Shown here: positions 34,026-42,623 of the stretch, one piece after another | How the letters are laid out: the number at the start of each line of letters is the position of its first letter | Numbering within the stretch: the first letter of the stretch is position 1 | Source: FEN-299 sp963717945 | GTDB lineage: Bacteria; Acidobacteriota; Vicinamibacteria; Vicinamibacterales; Fen-181 | DNA: 64,000 nt | Direction of reading: 5' to 3' | Assembly: GCA_963717945.1 (NCBI GenBank) | Contig: CAVQXT010000003.1 | Span: 434,001 to 498,000 of the forward strand | The notes under the pieces: model-generated | What the model was told of the DNA's origin: nothing | The model's database searches: none | What the model saw: the letters and a program-made list of their open reading frames with translations, nothing else | Position numbers and translations under genes: made by a program

Positions 34026-36727
34026 TTGATGAACAGCAGGTCGCGCCGGACCCTGAAGTAGATCCTCGAGTCGCGCACGTTGCCGAACGTGGTGGTCGAG
34101 TCGTACGTCTCCACGCCGAACTCCAGCTGCACCTGCCGCAGCTGGTAGGTGGCCGTGAGTTGCTCGCCGCGGAGGGTGAAGCCGAACAGCCCCGGGTACT
34201 CCTGGTCCATCCGGTGGATGCGGGCCTGGATCGTGAGGCCGGCGTAGGGCCGGATCTGGATGCTCACCGCCTTCGACCGATCGCCCGAGACCAGGAGGTT
34301 CCGCAGCAGGTCCGGCGTCGACGCCAGCAGCGCGATGACGTCGGGCCGGTTGCCGAGGATCGACGGCGAGAGCAGGATCGGGTTGGTGTTGGTCTGGTTG
34401 ATGTCCACCGCCACGTCATACCACCGCGAGCCGATGCCGAGCGTGCCGCCCGTGTGCCGGTCCCGCGCGTCGGCATAGAGGATGTCGCGCAGCGAGTCAT
34501 AGCGCGTGATCGAGGCGTGCACGGCGGCCCAACGGGGGCGCGTCGTCTCGATCCGCCCGGTGACGAACGTGGACTGAAGGCTCACCGGGTAGAAGTCGAG
34601 GCGGGCCACGCGCCGGAAATTGCCGTCCGCGCTCAGGCGGACCGCGTGACCGGTCGGTGTCGACGCGCCCACCTGGACGCCGCCTTCGCGGTAGGGCTCG
34701 CGCACCCCCTGGTTGGAGCGGGCCGTGCCGGCCGACGCGTCGGCGCCGGCGCTCAGCAGAAGAGCGTGCACCGAGTGTTCCACGCGGATCGTCACTCCCC
34801 CCGTCGTCAGCGTCGTCAGCGTGGGCGCCAGGTCAACCGGCACGCCGAAGGAGACCGTCTTGAAGACGGCGGCGGCGGTAAACGGCCGGCTGCTGTAGTC
34901 CAGCCGGGCTTCGCCGTCGCTGTAGACCGTGCGGCTGTTCAGCGAGCTTGTCGGCACCGGGCCGCCGCCGGCCTGGCCCGGATCGAGCTGGTGCGAGAGG
35001 ATCGCTTCCACGGCGTTCGACGAGCGAGAGTACCGGCCGGTGGCCGAGAGGTTCTTCGTCACCTGGAACCGGATCGTCCCGTCGCCGCCGACGCCGGTGA
35101 CGCTGCTGCCGGCCAGCGCGGAGCCGAGGTCGAAGCGCGACGCGCGGGCGTGAAGGTCGATGAACAGCCGCTTGGACGGGGCCAGCCGGGTCGTGACGTA
35201 GAACAGGTCGTTGCCCGTGCGGCTGCTGAGCCCGGCCCCTGGCACGTCGTAGAGCACGTCGCTGTGGACCAGGTCGGCGTCGAACTGAACCGTCGGCCTG
35301 GCGCCGCTGACTCGAAGCTCGGCCCGCCGCTCGCGATTGGTCGAGCTGTAGCCGAACAGGTAGTCGCGATCGTCGGTCTGCAGACCGGTTGACGCGGAGA
35401 GCTGGACCCGGGGAAGGTGCGGCGCCGAGACGTCCCAGGTGAAGCCGTTGGTGGTCCGGACGCCCTGCACGTGGCGCAGCGAATCGAGCCCGTTGCCGCC
35501 CGACTGGAAGAGGCTCGAGATCGACGTGCGGTCGGTGTAAAGCCGCAGCGGCGCCGATCGGCCGCTCAGCACGCCAACGTCCAGGCGATAGCTGTTCATG
35601 TTCGACGTGTCGAGGAACGAGCCGCCCGACGACGAGTTGGTCGTCCGGTTCAGCTGGAACTCGCCCGAGAAGTCCACGCTGAAGATCTGCGGGTCGAGCA
35701 CCGCGAACGACGCGGCGACCGTCGCCAGGCCGCCCAGCTCGCGGTGGTTGAGGGTGTTCGAGTCCTGGTGCACGTTCGCCTCCTGGTAGTCGAACCCGAC
35801 GCTCGCGCGAAGCGACCGGGGCTTGAACCAGCCGGCGAACGCGGCGCCGCGTTCCGCATCGCTGCCGATCGGCGGCGGTGGCAGCATGGCCCGTCCCGGC
35901 CGGCTTGCCGATGCGGCGGCCGCCGCCACTTCGGCCAGGCTCGGGGTGTCGGCCGTCGCGGGAACGTCGATTGGCTCCGCAACAGGCGGCACCGTGGTCA
36001 ACTGGGGAACCTCGGCCGCGACCGCAACGGGCACCGCGGCAGCCGGCGCGGGAACCTCGGCCGCGACCGCAACGGGCACTGCCGCCGCGAGCGGGGGAAC
36101 CTCGGCCGCGACCGCAACGGGCACGACCGTGGAGAGCGGGGGAGCCTCGGCCGCGACCGCAACGGGCACCGCGGAGGGCGCGGGAACCTCGGCCGCGACC
36201 GCAACGGGCACTGCCGTCGAGAGCGGGGGAACCTCGGCCGCGACCGTAACGGGCACGACCGTGGAGAGCGGGGGAGCCTCGGCCGCGACCGTAACGGGCA
36301 CGACCGTGGAGAGCGGGGGAGCCTCGGCCGCGACCGCCGGCGGATTGGCGCCGGCGCTCTCGACGACCGCCGGAGCGACCTCGACCGCGGCCGCGCCGGC
36401 CGGCTGCGTCGGTTCACCGGCCTGATCCGGGATGTCCGTCACGAGCCATTCCTGTCGCACCCATCCGGGCGGGGTCGGCATCCCGCGCTTGGTGACCGCG
36501 ACAACGACCCAACACCACCCGTTCTCGCGATCGAAGACCATCACTTTCGTGCCCGGCGGAAGCGTGGCCACCGCCGTGGAGCGGGTGTTCGGCCGCGCCT
36601 TCACCGGAACCGGCCGGGCGCCGACGTACCACGACTCGCTGGCCCGGGCCGCCGACGGGTCGAGCAGGAGGGCGACGGCCAGGAGCGCGGCGCAGCACCA
36701 CCGCGCGACTTCTCTGGCGGCCGTCAT
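34022..36727 (-). CDS. Outer-membrane beta-barrel with N-terminal SH3 domain and Ala/Val/Pro repeat linker
   Basis: The 901-residue protein has a signal peptide (1-29), a bacterial SH3 domain (about 32-98), eight repeats of about 15 residues of the type AAEVPPLSTAVPVAV (about 132-255), and a region of some 600 residues of alternating strands ending in RRDLLFIK. The C-terminal part looks like an outer-membrane barrel but lacks a terminal aromatic. Placed among multihaem cytochromes, it could be the porin of a conduit, with the SH3/linker reaching into the periplasm. The ATG overlaps the stop of the PPIase gene by 4 nt. Confidence 0.75.
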   Translation of the reverse strand: MTAAREVARWCCAALLAVALLLDPSAARASESWYVGARPVPVKARPNTRSTAVATLPPGTKVMVFDRENGWCWVVVAVTKRGMPTPPGWVRQEWLVTDIPDQAGEPTQPAGAAAVEVAPAVVESAGANPPAVAAEAPPLSTVVPVTVAAEAPPLSTVVPVTVAAEVPPLSTAVPVAVAAEVPAPSAVPVAVAAEAPPLSTVVPVAVAAEVPPLAAAVPVAVAAEVPAPAAAVPVAVAAEVPQLTTVPPVAEPIDVPATADTPSLAEVAAAAASASRPGRAMLPPPPIGSDAERGAAFAGWFKPRSLRASVGFDYQEANVHQDSNTLNHRELGGLATVAASFAVLDPQIFSVDFSGEFQLNRTTNSSSGGSFLDTSNMNSYRLDVGVLSGRSAPLRLYTDRTSISSLFQSGGNGLDSLRHVQGVRTTNGFTWDVSAPHLPRVQLSASTGLQTDDRDYLFGYSSTNRERRAELRVSGARPTVQFDADLVHSDVLYDVPGAGLSSRTGNDLFYVTTRLAPSKRLFIDLHARASRFDLGSALAGSSVTGVGGDGTIRFQVTKNLSATGRYSRSSNAVEAILSHQLDPGQAGGGPVPTSSLNSRTVYSDGEARLDYSSRPFTAAAVFKTVSFGVPVDLAPTLTTLTTGGVTIRVEHSVHALLLSAGADASAGTARSNQGVREPYREGGVQVGASTPTGHAVRLSADGNFRRVARLDFYPVSLQSTFVTGRIETTRPRWAAVHASITRYDSLRDILYADARDRHTGGTLGIGSRWYDVAVDINQTNTNPILLSPSILGNRPDVIALLASTPDLLRNLLVSGDRSKAVSIQIRPYAGLTIQARIHRMDQEYPGLFGFTLRGEQLTATYQLRQVQLEFGVETYDSTTTFGNVRDSRIYFRVRRDLLFIK
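35975..36331. repeat. In-frame tandem repeat array of about 45 bp units
   Basis: Eight 42-45 bp units encode the AAEVPPLSTAVPVAV linker of the barrel protein. High nucleotide identity between units suggests recent expansion and likely length variation between strains. Confidence 0.85.
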
Positions 36728-37812
36728 CGGGCGGCTCCGTTCGCGGGCGACCGGCCCATGCGGATTCCCGTGACCACGTCGTCATCCGGCAGGTTCACCG
36801 GCCGGGTCCGCTCGAGCTCGGCGTCGCGAATCTCGACGCGCGCCGCCGCCAGCAACCGCGCCGTCCAGGCGCGAAGACTGCTGGCGCGACGCTCGCGCAC
36901 GAGCCGCCCGGCGATGATTGGCCGCGCCTGCTCGAGCGTGAGCTGCGCGGGAGGCTGCCGCTCGAGCACCTCGAACACCTCGAATCCGTAGAGGGAGCGT
37001 CCGAGCAGCGGCCGGCCAATCGGCGCGGCGAACACGGCGTCCTCGAACTCGCCGTCGAGCCGCCCGCGATGGACGAAGCCCATGTCTCCGTCCTTCACGC
37101 GGTATTCGTCTTCCGACACCCGGCGCGCGAGCGGGCCGAACGGTTCGCCCCGCAGGAGGCGCGACAGCGTCGCCCGCGCCTTGGATTCGGCCGGCGCGGC
37201 CGTCGCCGCGTCGGCGGGATCCACGCGGAAGAGCATCTCGCGAAGGTGCACCTGCTCGGGGCGCTGGAACCTGGCGCCATTCTCGCGGTAGTAGGCCGCG
37301 ATGTCCGATTCGGCGACCGTGACACTCGAGTGGGCGTTGCGGGATTCGCGCACGAGGACCGCCTTCGCGAGGCGTTCGCGGAAGGCGGCCTCGTCGAGGC
37401 CGTTTTCGCGCAGCGCCCGGGCGAACGCGTCGGCGGTGTCGAATCGCGCCTTCGCCGCCGACACCTCGGCGGCGACGGCCGCGGGCGAGGGGCGGCGACC
37501 GGCGTCCCTCGCCTCGCGGTAGATCAGTTCGTCGAGCACCAGCTCGTCCAGGGCGGCTCGCTTCAGCGAGAGCATCTGGTCGGGCGCGATGCGGCCGTGA
37601 TACGAGGTGAGCGGCAGGATCTGCGAAAGGCGCAGGTCGAGGTCCTCGGCTGTGATGGCGGTGCCGTTCACCAGCGCCACCGTCGGCGTCGTGACCCGGG
37701 CGGCGGCGTCGGATCGCCAGACGAGCAGCGCGGCGGACGCGACAAAGCCCACCAGGGCAACGGCAACGATCGAGCCGGGTCCCACGCGGGCTCGGCGGGC
37801 GGACAGTGACAC
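36724..37812 (-). CDS. Membrane-anchored parvulin-type peptidyl-prolyl isomerase
   Basis: From the GTG at 37812 (GAGG about 7 nt upstream) the 362-residue protein has one N-terminal membrane segment, a SurA/PrsA-like helical region with NGTAITAEDLDLRL, and a PPIC rotamase domain (EQVHLREMLF, EPFGPLARRVSED, GDMGFVHRG). The frame continues upstream to 38085 through intergenic repeats and was not used. It would help fold exported proteins, plausibly the barrel encoded immediately downstream (4-nt overlap) or the cytochromes. Parvulins beside cytochrome conduits recur in metal-reducing bacteria. Confidence 0.85.
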   Translation of the reverse strand: MSLSARRARVGPGSIVAVALVGFVASAALLVWRSDAAARVTTPTVALVNGTAITAEDLDLRLSQILPLTSYHGRIAPDQMLSLKRAALDELVLDELIYREARDAGRRPSPAAVAAEVSAAKARFDTADAFARALRENGLDEAAFRERLAKAVLVRESRNAHSSVTVAESDIAAYYRENGARFQRPEQVHLREMLFRVDPADAATAAPAESKARATLSRLLRGEPFGPLARRVSEDEYRVKDGDMGFVHRGRLDGEFEDAVFAAPIGRPLLGRSLYGFEVFEVLERQPPAQLTLEQARPIIAGRLVRERRASSLRAWTARLLAAARVEIRDAELERTRPVNLPDDDVVTGIRMGRSPANGAAR

Positions 37813-37853
37813 TTGAACCTCGCTGGCAAGACGGACTGGTCGAGAGAACCCTG

Positions 37854-37909
37854 AATCGTGCGATCTTGCGATCGTGCGATCGTGCGATCTGGAGATCGCG
37901 CGACCTGGA
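37854..37909. repeat. Seven degenerate 8-bp tandem units (GATCGTGC type)
   Basis: AATCGTGC, GATCTTGC, GATCGTGC, GATCGTGC, GATCTGGA, GATCGCGC and GACCTGGA follow directly. The block is in the 282-bp gap between the tetrahaem cytochrome and PPIase genes, which shows no other gene. GATC is frequent here. Confidence 0.7.
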
Positions 37910-38094
37910 GATGACGGCTTCACTTCGCACGAACGCCACATCGCAAGGTCGCACGATGTCCGTAACTGGTCGGCCCGGGTCCCTCGAGGCACGGCGGTGG
38001 CAGCGACCTCGTCCCTTGGGGGACCCGGTTCCGGGCGACGCGACCGGCCACGCGGGCCTTCAGGCCCGCGCGACCGCACTGGCAAGCCCTCTGC

Positions 38095-38733
38095 TCAGAT
38101 GTGGCAGGCCAGGCAGAGCGCGCTGTTGGTGTTCGGAGAACGGAGGAAGTTGGCGGCGTTGATGTGCGCGTCATGGCAACTGCCGCACTCGACCCGGCGC
38201 GCGCCCGCCACGCCGAACAGCTTGACCTTGGAGGCATCCGGCGTCTGCACGAGCTTGGCCGGCGTGCCCTGTCCGGTGAGCGACGCGTCGTAGCTGAACC
38301 CGACCGGATGATCGTTGGTCAGATCGGTCCCGAGCCGTGTCGCCGTCGTGACGGCCGTCGTCTTGAACGCGGTCCCGGCCGGCGTGTTGATCACCGCGTT
38401 GAGCGCCGTCGTGCCGTCGTGGCAGCTCATGCAGAGCAGGCTGAGCGCCGAGCTGGCGCCCAGGCTCACCGCCCCGCCCTTGAAGTCGGGGTTCGTGGTG
38501 ATGTCGTACGACGTGAAGGTGGTCGCCGTCGGCACGTAGGTCCGGTTCCAGAGCACGGCCTTGTAAGTCGTGTTGCTGTTGTGGGACGTGTGACAGGCGG
38601 AGCAGGCGTCACCCGTGTTGCCCGTCGCACGCACGTCGTGCGCTCCGCCGAGCATGGCGCTCTTTTGCGCCGCGGCCTGGCGCGACGACAATACTGCGGC
38701 TGCGAGCACGAGAACTGTGATCCATCGTCTCAT
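38095..38733 (-). CDS. Secreted tetrahaem c-type cytochrome
   Basis: Starting at the ATG at 38733, the 212-residue protein has a signal peptide and four haem motifs (CSACH, CMSCH, CGSCH, CLACH), the last at the C-terminus. CHTSHNSN, CMSCHDGT and TDLTNDHPVGFSYD correspond to the N-terminal module of the 11-haem cytochrome, so the two share ancestry. It is the first gene of the minus-strand cytochrome/propeller/barrel run, which reads tetrahaem, PPIase, barrel, propeller, 11-haem, propeller. Confidence 0.85.
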   Translation of the reverse strand: MRRWITVLVLAAAVLSSRQAAAQKSAMLGGAHDVRATGNTGDACSACHTSHNSNTTYKAVLWNRTYVPTATTFTSYDITTNPDFKGGAVSLGASSALSLLCMSCHDGTTALNAVINTPAGTAFKTTAVTTATRLGTDLTNDHPVGFSYDASLTGQGTPAKLVQTPDASKVKLFGVAGARRVECGSCHDAHINAANFLRSPNTNSALCLACHI

Positions 38734-39089
38734 TACTGTTCGCTCCCTCATCCGGGCGGCGTCGGACACCAGCCCGGCAGTTGACCGGCTGCCGCGTCAT
38801 GCGGCGGCCGGCCGTGCACTTGGACGGCACGTTGTTCACGCTGGGACTTGCGCGACGTCGGGTCCCCGCTGCCGAGAGCCCGATTTCGCACGTCGCCTCC
38901 GCCGCGCGACAAACAGCGCGCCGGACATGGTCACGACACGGCGGCGACGTGCGCTTCGAGGTGAGATCCCGCTCGGGTGTTTTACAAGGGCTGTGCCACG
39001 TGAGGCGTGAAACGCCTCACAGGCAAGTGCTGAGCTTTGAGCTGGAGCGAGAGGCGGGGGTTCCGGAGGCGATCCCTGAACTGCTCAGT
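38734..39089. other. Intergenic region upstream of the cytochrome/barrel gene run, with a hairpin
   Basis: No gene is recognised. A perfect hairpin GTGAGGCGT-GAA-ACGCCTCAC occupies 39000-39020, between two minus-strand transcription units. It could end the upstream unit or act as an operator. No obvious -35/-10 pair was found. Confidence 0.45.
39000..39020. terminator. Perfect 9-bp hairpin with GAA loop
   Basis: The stem is GTGAGGCGT/ACGCCTCAC with a 3-nt loop. It lies 70 bp downstream of the DUF5658-like gene (minus strand), consistent with termination there, but no T-run follows on either strand. Confidence 0.45.
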
Positions 39090-39425
39090 TTACGACGCGA
39101 CCGTGAGCACCGCCGTCCACGGAAGAACGGCCGCCACAAAATAGAGGGCCGTCAACAACGCGACCAGGCGATGGGCGCCCGACACGTGCAGGGCGGCGCC
39201 GAGGCCGCAGGCGCAGAGTTTGGCCGACAAAAGGCCCGGACCAAGCCCGACAGTGGCCATCAGGCCGGCGAGGAGCGGATTCCCCTCGGTGACGTGACCG
39301 ACCGAGCTCACACCGACATAAGTCAGCACCCCGTCCAGGGCCTGCGCGAGTACGAACCCGATCACGACGCCGTCGCCGAAGCGGGAGTCCGCAGATCTGT
39401 TGAATATCCAGCGCCAGGAAACCAT
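39090..39425 (-). CDS. Small DUF5658-like membrane protein
   Basis: Using the ATG at 39425, the 111-residue protein has about three hydrophobic segments and the pattern ALDGVLTYVGVSSVGHVTEGNPLLAGLM, which recalls the D..T...G...E.NP motif of DUF5658 proteins. The function is unknown. The frame extends upstream to 39572 with no credible start signal. Confidence 0.7.
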   Translation of the reverse strand: MVSWRWIFNRSADSRFGDGVVIGFVLAQALDGVLTYVGVSSVGHVTEGNPLLAGLMATVGLGPGLLSAKLCACGLGAALHVSGAHRLVALLTALYFVAAVLPWTAVLTVAS

Positions 39426-39676
39426 TAGTCGCCCCACTGGTTGACTTTGGGCCCTATTCAGGCCTCTAAACCCTTGCAAGAACAACAGTTGTGCCAGCGC
39501 GTGGCGTCGAGCAGCGGCGCGCAAGAGGCGTCGGGGACGAGACTCACCCTCGAACCCAGGAACCAGCCGCACAGGGTGTAATAGTTACGTCGTCGTCGGT
39601 GAATCCAGGGTTTCGAGGCAGGCAGGATGTCAAATAGCTGAAAGCTCGTCGCTTATCCCTATGGCACGAAATGTGA

Positions 39677-39682
39677 TATAGC
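39677..39682 (+). promoter_or_regulatory. Extended -10 box (TGATATAGC) close to the VWFA start
   Basis: TATAGC preceded by TGA ends 9 nt before the ATG at 39692, leaving no room for a Shine-Dalgarno in the transcript. Confidence 0.4.
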
Positions 39683-39691
39683 TCGCAGTGA

Positions 39692-40669
39692 ATGCGACGG
39701 ACCCTCCTTCTCTCGCTCGCGCTCGTCTCGTTCCTGGCCCAGACGGCCGTGGGGCAGACGCCTGGCTCGGCCGAGGCCCCTCTGCCGACGTTCCATTCCG
39801 GCATCGACCTGGTCACCATCAACGCCGTCGTGCGTGACCAGCACGGCCGCGTGGTGACCAACCTGAAGCAGGGCGACTTCTACGTGGTCGATACGGGGGC
39901 CTGGCGCCCGATCAAGGAGTTCCGCACCGAGGAGGCCCCGGTCAGCGTGGCGCTGCTGTTCGACGCCAGCGGCAGCATGCACGTCGCCGAGAAGCTCGAG
40001 GAAGCCCGGCGTGCGGCCCGGCAGTTCCTCTCCTTCCTGCAGCCGGGAACCGACGAACTCGCCATCTATTCGTTCGATACGGGCCTTCGCCGGCTGCAGC
40101 CGTTCGCCCCGTTCAGGGCCGATGGGACCCTCGAGAGGTCGCTCGTCAAAGTCAGCCCGTTCGGCATGACGTCGTTGTTCGATGCCATCGCCGCAACCGC
40201 CCGGGAAGTCGCAGCCCAGCCGAACGCGCATCGGGCCGTGATCGTCCTGACCGACGGGCTCGACAACAACAGCCGCCTCACGGCGGCCGAGGTATCCGGC
40301 ATCGCCAGCTCGATCGACGTGCCGGTCTACATCCTGGCCGTTGTCTCGCCACTCGATCATGCCGGCGTAGCCACCGCGGTCAGTACACAGCACCCCGTCC
40401 CGGTCGGCAAACTGGCCGACCTGGCGCGGTGGACCGGGGGCCGATTCTTCGAGACGAGCGCGCTGGTCCAGTCCGGGCTTGCTGCTCGAGACATCGCCGA
40501 GGAGCTGCGCCACCAGTATTTCATCGCCTTCGAGCCGGCCGGCCGCGAGGGCTGGCACCCGCTCGAGGTGCGGGCGACCGATCGCCGCCTGGTGGTGCGC
40601 GCGCGAAGTGGCTATTTCACTGGACCGGCTCGTCAGGTTAAGCTAACGCAGGATGATCGTGAGGATTGA
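39692..40669 (+). CDS. Acidobacterial VWFA-related domain protein
   Basis: The 325-residue secreted protein has a signal peptide (1-21), a beta-rich N-terminal part (VTINAVVRDQHGRVVTNL..DF.V), and a VWFA domain with the MIDAS residues DASGSM, a threonine in FGMTSL, and LTDGLD. This family is expanded in Acidobacteriota and its ligands are unknown. The OmpA lipoprotein gene begins 12 bp after its stop. Confidence 0.88.
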   Translation: MRRTLLLSLALVSFLAQTAVGQTPGSAEAPLPTFHSGIDLVTINAVVRDQHGRVVTNLKQGDFYVVDTGAWRPIKEFRTEEAPVSVALLFDASGSMHVAEKLEEARRAARQFLSFLQPGTDELAIYSFDTGLRRLQPFAPFRADGTLERSLVKVSPFGMTSLFDAIAATAREVAAQPNAHRAVIVLTDGLDNNSRLTAAEVSGIASSIDVPVYILAVVSPLDHAGVATAVSTQHPVPVGKLADLARWTGGRFFETSALVQSGLAARDIAEELRHQYFIAFEPAGREGWHPLEVRATDRRLVVRARSGYFTGPARQVKLTQDDRED

Positions 40670-40681
40670 AGGAGGCACCTT

Positions 40682-41344
40682 ATGAGATTGTTTGTTGTCG
40701 CCGTTTCCGTGGCCGCGCTGGCGGCCGGGTCCACCGCGTGTGCGACCAAGAACTTCGTCAAGGAGCGCGTGGGCCAGGTGAACGACAAGGTGGAGTCGGT
40801 CTCCAAGTCGCTCGAGGAGACGCAGGAGCGGACCCGCAAGAACGAGGCCGCCATCGCCGACGCCAACGTGAAGATCGGCGCGGTCGATCAGAAGGCGGCG
40901 GCGGCGAACACGGCCGCGGCCGGCGCGCAGACGACGGCCACCACGGCGGTGAGCAAGGCTGACGCGGTTGACCAGAAGACCAAGCGGATCCTCTACCAGG
41001 TGACGCTCAGCGAGGACCAGGGCAACTTCAAGTTCGACAGCGCGGTGCTGCCCGACTCGGCGAAGGCCAAGATCGACGACCTGGTGAAGCCGCTGCTGGC
41101 CAACCCGAACGGCAACTACTTCACCGTCGAGGGCTACACGGACAACGTGGGGTCGCGCGACTACAACATGAAGCTGGGGCTCGCGCGCGCGGAGGCCGTC
41201 CAGCGCTACATCTACGAGCAGTACCAGGTCCCGCTGTTCAGGATCAGCGTGATCAGCTACGGCCCCGACAATCCGGTTTCGCCCAATACGACCAGGGATG
41301 GCCGCGCGCAGAACCGGCGCGTCGTCATCAAGGTCCTCAACTAG
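40682..41344 (+). CDS. OmpA-family peptidoglycan-binding lipoprotein
   Basis: The 220-residue protein has a lipobox with Cys20 (AAGSTAC), an Lpp-like Ala/Lys/Asp coiled coil (about 25-100) and a C-terminal OmpA domain (about 105-220) with VEGYTDNVGSRDYNMKLGLARAEAV and the NRRV motif. It should tether the outer membrane to peptidoglycan. GGAGG lies upstream of the ATG. A CTCAGG repeat tract follows the stop. Confidence 0.92.
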   Translation: MRLFVVAVSVAALAAGSTACATKNFVKERVGQVNDKVESVSKSLEETQERTRKNEAAIADANVKIGAVDQKAAAANTAAAGAQTTATTAVSKADAVDQKTKRILYQVTLSEDQGNFKFDSAVLPDSAKAKIDDLVKPLLANPNGNYFTVEGYTDNVGSRDYNMKLGLARAEAVQRYIYEQYQVPLFRISVISYGPDNPVSPNTTRDGRAQNRRVVIKVLN

Positions 41345-41480
41345 GCTCAGGGCTGAAAGGCCCAAGGCCCAAGCCAAGAGGCTCAGGGCTCAGGACTCAA
41401 GGCTCAGGTGGCCCAGGGTCTTGAGCCCGAGCCTTGAGCCTTGAGCCTCCTGGCGTGAGCCCTGAGGCTCAAGCCCTGAG
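41345..41480. repeat. CTCAGGGCTCAAGG degenerate repeat tract with inverted half
   Basis: GGCTCAGG-type units run rightward and then switch to their complement (GAGCCTTGAGCC) near 41420, so the whole tract is roughly palindromic. It fills the space between convergent genes. Confidence 0.7.
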
Positions 41481-41481
41481 T

Positions 41482-41865
41482 CTACAGTCCCGCCGCCGTC
41501 GAGGCGCGCTCCGCGTCCGGCACTCCCACCACCACGCTCGCCATCGGCTGTCCCTCGATGGCCGTCGCGTAGAGATACTCCATGTTGATGCCGGCCTCGG
41601 CGATGAGGCGCGTGACGCGCAGCAGCGCGCCCGGGTCGTTCGGTGCCGTGGTGTAGATCACGTCGCGCTCCTCGACGTGGTAGCCCCGCTCTCGCAGGAC
41701 GCCGGCCGCGTGCGAGGGGTTGTCGACCAGGATCCGCACCATCAGGGAAGAAGCCAGGTTGATGGCGACGATGTTGATGTGCTCTTCGGCGACCACCTGG
41801 CACACCCTGGCCAGCGTGCCCGGACTGTTCTGGAGGCGCAACGTGAGTTCGGTGCGAATGGCCAT
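41482..41865 (-). CDS. Protein of two ACT domains
   Basis: The 127-residue protein consists of tandem ACT folds: RTELTLRLQNSPGTLARVCQVV, then IYTTAPNDPGALLRVTRLIAEAGINMEYLY. ACT domains bind amino acids or similar ligands, and stand-alone pairs are probably regulators. No adjacent enzyme indicates the ligand. Confidence 0.87.
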   Translation of the reverse strand: MAIRTELTLRLQNSPGTLARVCQVVAEEHINIVAINLASSLMVRILVDNPSHAAGVLRERGYHVEERDVIYTTAPNDPGALLRVTRLIAEAGINMEYLYATAIEGQPMASVVVGVPDAERASTAAGL

Positions 41866-41961
41866 TGAGCGAATCTAGCACAAATGCCGGGGGGCGGCAC
41901 CGGACGGGCGGGGGACAGGGGCTCGGGACGCGGGGCAAGAGACGCGGCAGAAGTCGCAAGC

Positions 41962-42047
41962 GGTCAGTGGCCAGTTGCCAGTTCCCAGTCGATCAGTCGG
42001 TCACACGTGACAGACTGACGACTGAGCCACTGACAACTGGCCACTAC
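41962..42047. repeat. GTCACGCGTGAC-type palindromic repeat, copy 3
   Basis: AGTGGCCAGTTGCCAGT units flank a core TCGGTCACACGTGACAGA and end in GGCCACTAC. It lies between two minus-strand genes, downstream of the one at 42062. Confidence 0.7.
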
Positions 42048-42061
42048 GGAACCCAGCACTC

Positions 42062-42481
42062 CTACTTCTTCGGCGCGGCCGTCTTCGCGGCGGGCTTGGC
42101 GGCCGCGATGGTCACCTTCGACGCCACGTTCTTGCCGTCGGCGACGGTGTAGGTCACCAGGACGTGCTTGCCTGTCGCGTCGGCGGCCGTCACCGCCTTG
42201 GCGCCCATCATGATCTTCGCATTCGGGGCCAGCGTGAACACCTTGTCGCCCACCGTCAGTTCCTTGGTCGCCTCGTCGAACTTGCCCTCGCCCTTGAACG
42301 ACAGCTTGGCAGCCTTCGCCGGCTTCGCGGCCGGCGCCTGGGTCGCGGCCATCGGCTTGGCGGCGGTGACGGGCTTGGCGGCGGTGACGGACTTGGCGGG
42401 GGTGGCCGTCTGGCCGAACCCCATCGTGCTGAACGCGGCAACGGCGACAACGGCCGTGAGAACGGTAACCAATCGGCGCAT
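42062..42481 (-). CDS. Small secreted Ala/Lys-rich protein
   Basis: Starting at the ATG at 42481, the 139-residue protein has a signal peptide, a low-complexity AKPVTAAKP linker, and a compact domain of about 70 residues (LSFKGEGKFDEATKELTVGDKVFTL ... VTYTVADGKNVASKV). This has the look of a small beta-fold that I cannot name. The function is unknown. Confidence 0.65.
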   Translation of the reverse strand: MRRLVTVLTAVVAVAAFSTMGFGQTATPAKSVTAAKPVTAAKPMAATQAPAAKPAKAAKLSFKGEGKFDEATKELTVGDKVFTLAPNAKIMMGAKAVTAADATGKHVLVTYTVADGKNVASKVTIAAAKPAAKTAAPKK

Positions 42482-42623
42482 GGAAACTCCTCCGGTAATG
42501 GATGTGGTTGGACTCGTGCCGCCGGCGCACTCGCACGGCCGCGTACTTTGCACACCCAAATTGCGTACCAAGCTGGCCACGACCGCGTGAGATGGTGTAA
42601 ATTACTCTTACCAAGGGACTTAC

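Noticed and set aside
37854..37909. Iteron-type replication origin
   Set aside because: Units are degenerate and only 8 bp, with no DnaA boxes, AT-rich region or initiator gene nearby.
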